Source of the DNA: Candidatus Delongbacteria bacterium
GTDB taxonomy: Bacteria > UBA4055
Direction of reading: 5' to 3'
DNA length: 5,131 nt
NCBI GenBank assembly: GCA_028702975.1
Contig: JAQVNT010000134.1
Location: forward strand, 1 to 5,131
The stretch's first letter is position 1. Each line of letters opens with the position of its first letter. A program made the translations under genes and the position numbers. This document shows positions 1 to 5,131 of this stretch, one piece after another. Under the pieces are notes generated by a model. It searched no databases, was not told the DNA's origin, and saw nothing but the letters and a program-made list of their open reading frames with translations.

Positions 1-683
1 TGGCCGTTGTTAAAAACATCGATCGGCCTGCCTTCAATGATCGCCTTAGTGAACAGAAAAAGAGCCATGTCCGGCCTTCCCCATGGTCCGTAAACCGTGA
101 AGAATCTCAGTCCAGTTGTACAAATCCCGTAAAGGTGGCTGTAACAGTGAGCCATGAGCTCATTGGATTTTTTTGATGCCGAATAAAGGCTGACCGGATG
201 ATCAACATTGTGGTGGATCGAGAATGGATATTCCTCATTCATGCCGTAAACGCTTGAACTGCTGGCGTAAACAAGGTTCTTTACATCATTATGCCTGCAG
301 CCTTCAAGGATATTCATGAATCCTGCGACATTAGAATTTATGTAAACATCCGGATTCGTTATGCTGTACCTGACACCGGCCTGAGCAGCCAGATTGCATA
401 CGGCATCGAATTTTTCTTTCCTGAAAAGATCAGAAAGATTCTCTTTATCTTCAAGATTTAGCTTTATAAATTTGTAATTTTCGTACTTATCACTTTGGTA
501 CAGCTTGTTGTACTCCAGAGAACTTTGAGATATCCCTGACCGTTCAAGCCTTCCGAACTTTACTCTAATATCATAATAATCATTAATACTGTCCATGCCT
601 ATAACATCATAACCCTCAGAGATAAGTCTCTCCGCAAGATGATAGCCTATAAATCCGGCAGTACCCGTGATAAGAATTTTCAA
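1..683 (-). CDS. UDP-glucuronate 4-epimerase-like NAD-dependent epimerase/dehydratase, C-terminus cut off by window edge
   Basis: This is an extended short-chain dehydrogenase/reductase, cytoplasmic, that probably interconverts UDP-glucuronate and UDP-galacturonate as a precursor for surface polysaccharide. The visible 227 residues hold the N-terminal Rossmann motif GTAGFIG (7-13), the NLAAQAGVRYS block (97-107), the active-site strand YASSSSVYG (139-147) and the catalytic pair Tyr167/Lys171 in YSASK. They continue into HPVSLYSASKKSNELMAH and TGLRFFTVYGPWGRPDMALF (190-209), a signature characteristic of the CapI/LspL/GAE-type UDP-glucuronate 4-epimerases. Family members are usually about 320-350 residues, so roughly the last third is missing. 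The start is TTG at 683: AGGA lies 6 nt upstream, and the next in-frame ATG (Met30) would delete the NAD-binding glycine motif. It begins 18 nt after the export-protein stop, so the two are very probably co-transcribed. The specificity call rests on recalled family motifs; another UDP-sugar epimerase is the main alternative. Confidence 0.88.
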   Translation of the reverse strand, partial: MKILITGTAGFIGYHLAERLISEGYDVIGMDSINDYYDIRVKFGRLERSGISQSSLEYNKLYQSDKYENYKFIKLNLEDKENLSDLFRKEKFDAVCNLAAQAGVRYSITNPDVYINSNVAGFMNILEGCRHNDVKNLVYASSSSVYGMNEEYPFSIHHNVDHPVSLYSASKKSNELMAHCYSHLYGICTTGLRFFTVYGPWGRPDMALFLFTKAIIEGRPIDVFNNG

Positions 684-689
684 AATTAA

Positions 690-693
690 TCCT
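690..693 (-). promoter_or_regulatory. Ribosome binding site (AGGA) deciding the TTG start of the epimerase
   Basis: On the minus strand AGGA is followed by 6 nt and then TTG at 683. This site, together with the requirement to keep GTAGFIG in the protein, fixes a non-ATG start. It lies inside the 18-nt gap after the upstream gene's TAA (702-704), so terminating ribosomes could reinitiate here. Confidence 0.7.
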
Positions 694-701
694 AAAATAT
701 A

Positions 702-3446
702 TTACCGAACTGCATCAATAAGGAGTACTACTGTCAAGGCAGAAGTTACAAGGCTTAGCCAATTTCTCAGTTCAAAAGTCCAATTTGTATCAGGCTGCCT
801 TTTTACCTTTGATACTACGATTGTTGAACCTTCCTGGACTCTTGGAGAAAAAAACCAGCTGTCGTCAATTTTTGCGCTGCCGCCAGGGTAATATATTACT
901 GGCGCAGTCGGGGCAAACTCAAAATCTTCAACTGTTCCCCCTGCAGCTTTGATGTAATCTGAAATGCTCCATCCGCTCCTGTACACAATAGTTCCAGGAG
1001 TATACACAAAACCTTCAACAGTTACAGTTCCAGGTCTTTTCGGAACATTTATGTCATCCCCGTCCTTTAGAACGATCATACTAGTAACCGAAGAACTGGT
1101 CAGAGCTTTTTTAAAGTCAGTTACTATCCTGACTGTGTCGTCTCTGTTAAGATAAGTACCCTCAATAAAAGCTTCAGTTGTCAAACCGCCGGCTCTTTTT
1201 ATTAAATCCTGAAATGTCTCACTTTTTTTTACCAGAGAATACAAGCCCGGTTTTCTTACTTCTCCCGAAACAGTAACTTTCTTCAGTTCAACATAATCAG
1301 AATTCCTTCGTACAACAACATGATCTTTGTCTTCAAGAAAAAATTTAGGTTCGCTTACAAATCCATTCTCAATAAAATTCTTGTCCAGCTCTATTTCATG
1401 CACTTGCGAGATAGGATCGTTTTCATTTCTGTTTCTGTTCATTCTGAATATAACAGCTTTATATTTGTCTGCCCCTTCCGTAAAACCGTTCGCATATATT
1501 ATCAAATCTTCAGCTGTCATTTTCTCGCTCAAAGAATATTCCCCTTCCTGTTTCACATAACCGCTTATCCTAACTTTCGAAGGAGTATATTTTAATGTGA
1601 TATTATAAATTTTCAGATGATCCATATCCTGAAGTAAAATATCTTCGGTTTTATCTCCGGCAAACACTTTCTCAAGATTGATGGGTATTATTCTCGTAGT
1701 AAGTCCATCATCGTTGTATCTAACTAGGTCAGCTCTTTTCATATAAGTATGTTTCTTTTGCTTATCGTCTTCTATTCCACCTCTGCTATAAATAAAATCT
1801 GACACACGCGTATTTTCACTGAGATACTGAAAACCGGGTTTGTTTATGTATCCCGAGATCATAACCAGCTTTTTAGATTTAAGACTCCATTCGGACTGAA
1901 TATAAACACTATCTTTATTACTAAGGATAAAATCGATACCGCTTTCTTGCAAGTTCAGGCAGTATAACTCAGTTGTTGAATTCGGCAGTGTACGAATAAG
2001 TTCAACTCTTTCTATGTAGGCGTCAGACAGGTATCCTCCTGAAACTGTCAGCAGATCTTTTATACTCATGTCTTTTTTATAGTTGTATCTGCCTTTTCTG
2101 TACACGGCGCCGTCGATAGAGACATAATCCGTTAAAAGTCTTGGCACCTGAAAAATTGTAACCTGGTCGTGGTTAAATATTTTTATTGGCTCAATTACCA
2201 GGCTGTTCCCTTCAACTTTAGTAAACTCCACATCCAAAATTCTTGTCGTGACAACAGGATTTGTTCTTTCTTCAAAAGGTATTATTCTTTCGATCTTGAC
2301 CCTGTCGATACCCGAAGTAGCCAGCAGTCCACCTGAATATTTTATAAGGTCTTTCATAGTTTCGTCTTTTTTAAGTTCGTACCTCAAAGGTCTCAGTACT
2401 TCTCCGTTCAATTGGACAGTGCTTATCCTAGGACCTACAAAAATATTATCTCCGTCCTTAACATTTACATCATTTACATTCTTTCCGCTCATCAGAAAAT
2501 CATATATGTCCAGCTCATTCACAATTTTATTATCCCTTAGGAGAACTATCTTCCTTAAAGTACCTTTTGCTGTCACACCTTTAGCTTTTTGGAGAGCATC
2601 AAGAATAGTGGAATAAGAGCTTAATGTGTAAGATCCCGGCGCAACGACTTCTCCATTCACAAATACATTTATAGATTTGAATTTTGTGACAGAGATATCA
2701 AAAAAAGTTGTCGGGTTGCCGCTCTCTGGAGAGATAGTGTTATAGTGCCGGTTAAGAACAACCTTGAGTTTATCGTATAGCTCGGATATTTTATAACCGT
2801 GTATGGATAAAATTCCCACATCATTTATAAATACAGTACCTTCGCTACTTACTTTAAGGATTCTTTGAAATTCAGTATCGCCCCAAAGGGTCAAAACCAG
2901 TTCGTCACCTGGACCGACCACATAATTTGAACTCGGTGCCATACCGTCTTCGTTTATTTTTCCTGCGAACTTCAAGAACAGGTCATATCCATAAAAATCT
3001 TTAATGGATTGATAATATGCATAGTTATCTTCGAACATCAGACCCTGCATAGTTGCTTTTGCTTGTCTTATTTTTTCTTCTTCTTCGTCCTTTTCCTTCT
3101 GCTTTCTAATTTTCTCTTCTTCAGCATCTTCTTTTTCTTTCTGATCTTTGACTACCTGTTTTTCCTGCTCGTCTTTATTAATAAATTTCGGACTTTGCTT
3201 TATCTGTTCTAGTAAATTTTCGTTTCCGGGCTTCATGAGCTCTCTCATTATGTCATCTTGTGAAATTGGAATCTCATCTTCATTTAATTCGTCTAAAGGT
3301 TCTACTTTATTAGTTTGAAAATCTTCCTGTATTTTTAAAATCTCGGCACCAATAAGCGATTCAGCATCCTGCGAATAAAGATTAGGAGTTCCAGCCCATG
3401 AATATAAAATCATAGCTATAATTACTATTTTTAATCTTTTCGACAC
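702..3446 (-). CDS. Wza-like polysaccharide export protein with Poly_export domain and seven SLBB repeats
   Basis: Predicted secreted export channel or scaffold for a capsular or exopolysaccharide, acting in the periplasm and outer membrane. Order in the 914-residue product: signal peptide (about 1-25, KRLK then a hydrophobic core, likely cut in LYS|QDAE); an acidic segment; a highly charged Lys/Glu coiled coil (about 91-132); a GYDLF-type linker; a Poly_export domain (about 173-255, opening YVVGPGDELVLTLWGD); then SLBB units beginning near 259, 343, 441, 526, 624, 722 and 806, each with a V.(V/I).G.V...G.Y core and a later (S/A)GG. The chain ends in a hydrophobic helix (about 889-911) starting with Trp889 and Trp896. 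There is no Cys near the signal peptide, so it is not a lipoprotein, unlike Wza; the only cysteine is Cys496. Escherichia coli Wza is about 380 residues, so this is more than twice as long. The start is GTG at 3446 with GGGG 6 nt upstream; starting at Met12 would destroy the signal peptide. Family assignment is firm, the exported polymer is unknown. Confidence 0.92.
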   Translation of the reverse strand: MSKRLKIVIIAMILYSWAGTPNLYSQDAESLIGAEILKIQEDFQTNKVEPLDELNEDEIPISQDDIMRELMKPGNENLLEQIKQSPKFINKDEQEKQVVKDQKEKEDAEEEKIRKQKEKDEEEEKIRQAKATMQGLMFEDNYAYYQSIKDFYGYDLFLKFAGKINEDGMAPSSNYVVGPGDELVLTLWGDTEFQRILKVSSEGTVFINDVGILSIHGYKISELYDKLKVVLNRHYNTISPESGNPTTFFDISVTKFKSINVFVNGEVVAPGSYTLSSYSTILDALQKAKGVTAKGTLRKIVLLRDNKIVNELDIYDFLMSGKNVNDVNVKDGDNIFVGPRISTVQLNGEVLRPLRYELKKDETMKDLIKYSGGLLATSGIDRVKIERIIPFEERTNPVVTTRILDVEFTKVEGNSLVIEPIKIFNHDQVTIFQVPRLLTDYVSIDGAVYRKGRYNYKKDMSIKDLLTVSGGYLSDAYIERVELIRTLPNSTTELYCLNLQESGIDFILSNKDSVYIQSEWSLKSKKLVMISGYINKPGFQYLSENTRVSDFIYSRGGIEDDKQKKHTYMKRADLVRYNDDGLTTRIIPINLEKVFAGDKTEDILLQDMDHLKIYNITLKYTPSKVRISGYVKQEGEYSLSEKMTAEDLIIYANGFTEGADKYKAVIFRMNRNRNENDPISQVHEIELDKNFIENGFVSEPKFFLEDKDHVVVRRNSDYVELKKVTVSGEVRKPGLYSLVKKSETFQDLIKRAGGLTTEAFIEGTYLNRDDTVRIVTDFKKALTSSSVTSMIVLKDGDDINVPKRPGTVTVEGFVYTPGTIVYRSGWSISDYIKAAGGTVEDFEFAPTAPVIYYPGGSAKIDDSWFFSPRVQEGSTIVVSKVKRQPDTNWTFELRNWLSLVTSALTVVLLIDAVR
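837..2672 (-). repeat. Seven diverged SLBB repeat units within the export protein
   Basis: Residues about 259-870 read as seven successive SLBB (soluble ligand-binding beta-grasp) units. Recognisable unit openings are VFVNGEVVAPGSY, VQLNGEVLRPLRY, VSIDGAVYRKGRY, VMISGYINKPGFQ, VRISGYVKQEGEY, VTVSGEVRKPGLY and VTVEGFVYTPGTI. Each is followed about 15-20 residues later by a short helix and a (S/A)GG-type turn. Units 4 and 5 have longer inserts after the turn. The units are strongly diverged from each other, so this is an old domain expansion and not a recent tandem DNA duplication. In Wza-type proteins SLBB domains form stacked periplasmic rings; that they do so here is inferred. Confidence 0.8.
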
Positions 3447-3452
3447 ATTCTA

Positions 3453-3456
3453 CCCC
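3453..3456 (-). promoter_or_regulatory. Weak ribosome binding site (GGGG) for the GTG start of the export protein
   Basis: On the minus strand GTGGGG is followed by TAGAAT and then GTG at 3446. The complementarity to anti-Shine-Dalgarno is modest. An overlapping out-of-frame ATG (3448-3446) leads to a stop after five codons, so the GTG is the only sensible start that preserves the signal peptide. Confidence 0.5.
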
Positions 3457-3482
3457 ACGTTAAATTCATTTTTACGAACTGC

Positions 3483-3513
3483 CAAAAATATGATTTTTTC
3501 ATATTAATGTCAA
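3483..3513 (-). promoter_or_regulatory. Predicted promoter for the export protein and epimerase genes
   Basis: On the minus strand a perfect TTGACA (3513-3508) is followed after 17 nt by TATTTT (3490-3485), a 4-of-6 match to TATAAT. The same bases also read as TATTTTTG (3490-3483), a full match to the Bacteroidota -7 element TAnnTTTG. The TTG of the upstream box lies 20 nt before it, within the usual 19-21 nt for that promoter type. Transcription would begin near 3475-3478, leaving a leader of about 30 nt before the GTG. Its presence implies that the export protein and epimerase can be expressed separately from the MBOAT/SGNH pair. Confidence 0.6.
3487..3505. repeat. 7-bp inverted repeat inside the promoter spacer, possible operator
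   Basis: AATATGA (3487-3493) and TCATATT (3499-3505) are perfect inverse complements separated by 5 T residues. The repeat fills the spacer and overlaps the upstream end of the -10/-7 element, where a bound repressor would block polymerase. The surroundings are AT-rich, so chance is a real alternative; no regulator is encoded in the window. Confidence 0.35.
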
Positions 3514-3524
3514 GCTCTAAAGTT

Positions 3525-3560
3525 CCGTATTTTCAATTCAAATCACTATGAAAATACCGG
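3525..3560 (-). terminator. Inverted repeat downstream of the SGNH gene, possible terminator or upstream regulatory element
   Basis: GTATTTTCA (3527-3535) pairs perfectly with TGAAAATAC (3549-3557). Two further G-C pairs (3525-3526 with 3559-3560) form past a one-base bulge at 3558. The loop is 13 nt. It begins 20 nt after the SGNH stop and ends about 11 nt before the -35 box of the next promoter. No run of U follows the stem on the minus strand, so it is a poor classical intrinsic terminator; it could instead bind a protein or be an mRNA 3'-end stem. Confidence 0.35.
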
Positions 3561-3579
3561 CATTATACATAATATTTCT

Positions 3580-4500
3580 CTATTGGTTCAATAATTGATC
3601 GTCAATCACTTTTATAAGTTCTTCAGCTCCTCTATCACTCAAATGACCGTCCGAGTAAAATTCTTCCGTTTTGGTAAAATAATCGTACTCTCCAGAGTTC
3701 ATATCCCAGACGACATCTGTCTCTGACTCAAAAACATCCATAATCTTGCTTTTATATTCAGCCCATTGACCGTTTTTTTCAAATACCTTAAACCACTCTT
3801 TATAGATCGGATAAAAATACCCGTAAATCCTGATGTTGTTCTGCTTTAATAATGAAACTGTGCTCTTTAATTCTTCATAAGCAGCAGAATCAATAAAAAG
3901 AACTTCTTTCGGGTTCTTCATATAGCTTTCCGCTACATCACTGAATTTTATGTTTTTCTTAGTGATATTAAAGTCATTAAAACCGTTGCTGCTCTTATGA
4001 AAAACATCGGAACCTCTCTTAAGCAGCTTAAATTTTATTTTATACTTTAGTACATCAAATGGTATATCCGAGAACAGACTGCCCCAATACTCTTTCTTAT
4101 CTATCTGATTCCCTTTTACACCGCTGTTCTTTGTGGTATAATCGTACAGGCAAAAAACAACAGCTTTTATTTTTCCTGACTCAGCCAAAACCTCAAGAGG
4201 ATATTTCAGTTCTGTAATATTACCGCTGTTCATGGAAAGATTATACATTTTGTATGAAGTTATCTTCCTTGTATCAAGATTAGCAGATACTGATGAACCT
4301 ACCAGAACCGCATCGAAATTATCAGGTATATATTTGTATGACATCAGATATTTTGATGTTTTCTCCCTGGCCCATATCCTTCTTTCAGAATGAGATCGGA
4401 ACAGACCGAAATCGTCCAGATAATAATTAATTGTGACTGTAGCAAAAAAAAGCACAAGGTAAATAAAGGCAGATGTTATGAGAAATTTTTTAGAAGTCAT
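3580..4500 (-). CDS. Membrane-anchored SGNH/GDSL-like protein, probable O-acetylation partner of the MBOAT protein
   Basis: The product is 306 residues from the ATG at 4500. It has one N-terminal membrane segment (about 6-27) and a predicted extracytoplasmic domain. VLVGSSVSANL (65-75) resembles the nucleophile block of SGNH hydrolases, with Ser70 the likely nucleophile, and YSDGHLSDRG (282-291) resembles the C-terminal Asp/His block (Asp284, His286). NLSMNSGN (87-94) may be an oxyanion-hole block. By analogy with AlgJ/AlgX and DltD it would accept or transfer acyl groups delivered by the neighbouring MBOAT protein; this role is inferred from motif plus adjacency. The start was chosen at 4500 because AAAGGTGGAG lies 10 nt upstream and it gives an 11-nt overlap (4490-4500) with the MBOAT stop, favouring translational coupling. 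An in-frame TTG at 4536 would add 12 residues but lacks this support. Overall similarity beyond the motif blocks could not be judged, and an inactive SGNH fold is possible. Confidence 0.72.
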   Translation of the reverse strand: MTSKKFLITSAFIYLVLFFATVTINYYLDDFGLFRSHSERRIWAREKTSKYLMSYKYIPDNFDAVLVGSSVSANLDTRKITSYKMYNLSMNSGNITELKYPLEVLAESGKIKAVVFCLYDYTTKNSGVKGNQIDKKEYWGSLFSDIPFDVLKYKIKFKLLKRGSDVFHKSSNGFNDFNITKKNIKFSDVAESYMKNPKEVLFIDSAAYEELKSTVSLLKQNNIRIYGYFYPIYKEWFKVFEKNGQWAEYKSKIMDVFESETDVVWDMNSGEYDYFTKTEEFYSDGHLSDRGAEELIKVIDDQLLNQ

Positions 4501-5131
4501 TATATATGAACTCCACCTTTTGAACAGAATGAACAAAAATCATGCTTACGTATACAACGAACGAAATAAATACAGCCCATTTTACACTATAATTAAAATG
4601 CAGGAAAAAGTGACGCGGGTTCTTAATTATTTGACCGTAAGTCGAAATTCCGAGCTTGAGATCAGCCAGAAATTCATATGAATTGGGCATGATGAACGCA
4701 ATAAATGCCGCAAAAAGGATCAGCGCAGTTCCGTCGGTGTCGGTAGATGGGAGCATAATTCCGTTTGTACCTGCCATAGCTTTAATAACCGAATATGCCG
4801 ATGCGAAATCCGGAGCTCTGAAATAGACCCAGGAAATATGAACAAACAGAAATGTTAACAGAACATAAAATACTTGAACAGCGTAATTTTTTTCAGACAA
4901 TTTCAATTTTCTCATCAATTTCTTTTTGGGTTTCTTAACTATCCTGTTCAGAATAAGATAGATTGCGTGAAGGACTCCCCAGAATAAAAAAGTCCAACCT
5001 GCACCGTGCCAGATTCCTGTGAGACTCCAAGTCAAAGCTATCCCGGCTGAATAAATGAAAATATCACCCCCAAGAAAAGAATCCGGGCTCATCTTTCTGG
5101 ACAATCTGAAACTGAAAGGAAGAAAAACATA
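4490..5131 (-). CDS. AlgI-type MBOAT family O-acyltransferase, N-terminus beyond window edge
   Basis: Polytopic inner-membrane protein of the membrane-bound O-acyltransferase family, predicted to pass acyl (usually acetyl) groups across the membrane for modification of an extracytoplasmic glycan. The visible C-terminal 213 residues begin YVFLPFSFRLSRK, matching the family's (R)DY(V/L)(F/Y)(L/I)P region. They include the invariant histidine in LTGIWHGAGWTF (His42 of the visible part, codon 5006-5008) and then the AlgI-like SWVYFRAPDFASAYSVIKAM segment. Hydrophobic stretches occur at about 24-39, 45-63, 84-104, 136-150 and 182-202 of the visible part, and the C-terminus EFIYNDF resembles AlgI-like endings. 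Family members are typically about 450-500 residues, so more than half is missing. The reading frame is open to the right edge; the TTG near 5104 is internal, not a start. Its stop overlaps the SGNH gene start. The polymer acylated is not determined by the sequence. Confidence 0.9.
   Translation of the reverse strand, partial: YVFLPFSFRLSRKMSPDSFLGGDIFIYSAGIALTWSLTGIWHGAGWTFLFWGVLHAIYLILNRIVKKPKKKLMRKLKLSEKNYAVQVFYVLLTFLFVHISWVYFRAPDFASAYSVIKAMAGTNGIMLPSTDTDGTALILFAAFIAFIMPNSYEFLADLKLGISTYGQIIKNPRHFFLHFNYSVKWAVFISFVVYVSMIFVHSVQKVEFIYNDF
4511..4518 (-). promoter_or_regulatory. Ribosome binding site (AGGTGGAG) deciding the ATG4500 start of the SGNH gene
   Basis: On the minus strand AGGTGGAG ends 10 nt before ATG at 4500. 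It lies within the last codons of the MBOAT gene, as expected for coupled genes. It supports the ATG over the TTG at 4536, which would place this site inside the coding region. Confidence 0.65.

Noticed and set aside
667..2616. Several plus-strand open frames (for example 667-891, 964-1155, 1320-1595, 2248-2616)
   Set aside because: They lie opposite the export protein gene, whose domain content is clear. Their translations are low-complexity Ser/Phe/Leu-rich and show no recognisable motif.
3009..3212. Plus-strand frame coding a very Phe/Leu-rich, membrane-like 67-residue peptide
   Set aside because: It is the antisense of the Lys/Glu coiled-coil codons: GAA/AAA-type codons read as TTC/TTT on the other strand. 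The hydrophobicity is therefore an artefact.
3413..3446. Starting the export protein at the in-frame ATG at 3413 (Met12)
   Set aside because: It would remove the KRLK n-region and most of the hydrophobic core of the signal peptide needed for export.
3431..3448. Five-codon ATG mini-frame overlapping the GTG start of the export protein
   Set aside because: The ATG is out of frame and ends almost at once. It could be a leader peptide, but nothing supports this beyond chance.
4501..4536. Twelve-residue N-terminal extension of the SGNH protein from TTG at 4536
   Set aside because: It has a non-ATG codon and swallows the good ribosome site at 4511-4518; the ATG at 4500 gives a normal membrane anchor and a short overlap.
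4478..4681. Plus-strand 67-residue open frame across the MBOAT/SGNH junction
   Set aside because: It is antisense to two supported genes and has no ribosome site or recognisable motif that I can see.
4490..5104. Starting the MBOAT gene at the TTG at 5104 or the ATG at 5092
   Set aside because: The frame stays open to the window edge and the residues upstream (YVFLPFSFR) fit the conserved MBOAT core, so these are internal codons of a truncated gene.

Overview
The window is an AT-rich piece of an envelope polysaccharide locus. All four recognisable genes lie on the minus strand and are transcribed from right to left. The organism is probably a Gram-negative member of the FCB group (Bacteroidota or Ignavibacteriota-like). 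Three things suggest this. The export protein is a very long, many-SLBB-domain Wza relative with no lipobox. Its signal peptide appears to end in a ...YS|Q site. The one visible promoter fits the Bacteroidota -7 consensus TAnnTTTG as well as a sigma-70 pattern. This placement is an inference, and the sequence does not identify a species.

Right to left, which is transcription order: (1) 5131-4490, the C-terminal part of an AlgI-type MBOAT O-acyltransferase that runs off the right edge. (2) 4500-3580, a membrane-anchored SGNH/GDSL-like protein whose start overlaps the MBOAT stop by 11 nt. (3) A 133-nt gap (3447-3579) holding an inverted repeat and a promoter directed at the next gene. (4) 3446-702, a 914-residue secreted polysaccharide export protein with a Poly_export (Wza-type) domain, seven SLBB repeats and a hydrophobic C-terminal helix. 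(5) 683-1, the N-terminal 227 residues of a UDP-glucuronate 4-epimerase-like short-chain dehydrogenase/reductase with a TTG start, running off the left edge. No stretch of 300 bases or more lacks a gene. I saw no tRNA, rRNA, mobile element or CRISPR array.

As a working model, the epimerase would make UDP-galacturonate from UDP-glucuronate as a sugar-nucleotide precursor. The SLBB protein would be the periplasmic/outer-membrane conduit for a capsular or exopolysaccharide. The MBOAT and SGNH pair would O-acetylate that polymer (or a related glycan) at the membrane, as AlgI with AlgJ/AlgX or DltB with DltD do for theirs. The families are clear from sequence. The shared substrate and the identity of the polymer are inferred from adjacency. 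I found no strong case for a wholly undescribed system. The least ordinary items are the architecture of the export protein and the palindrome-containing promoter in front of it.
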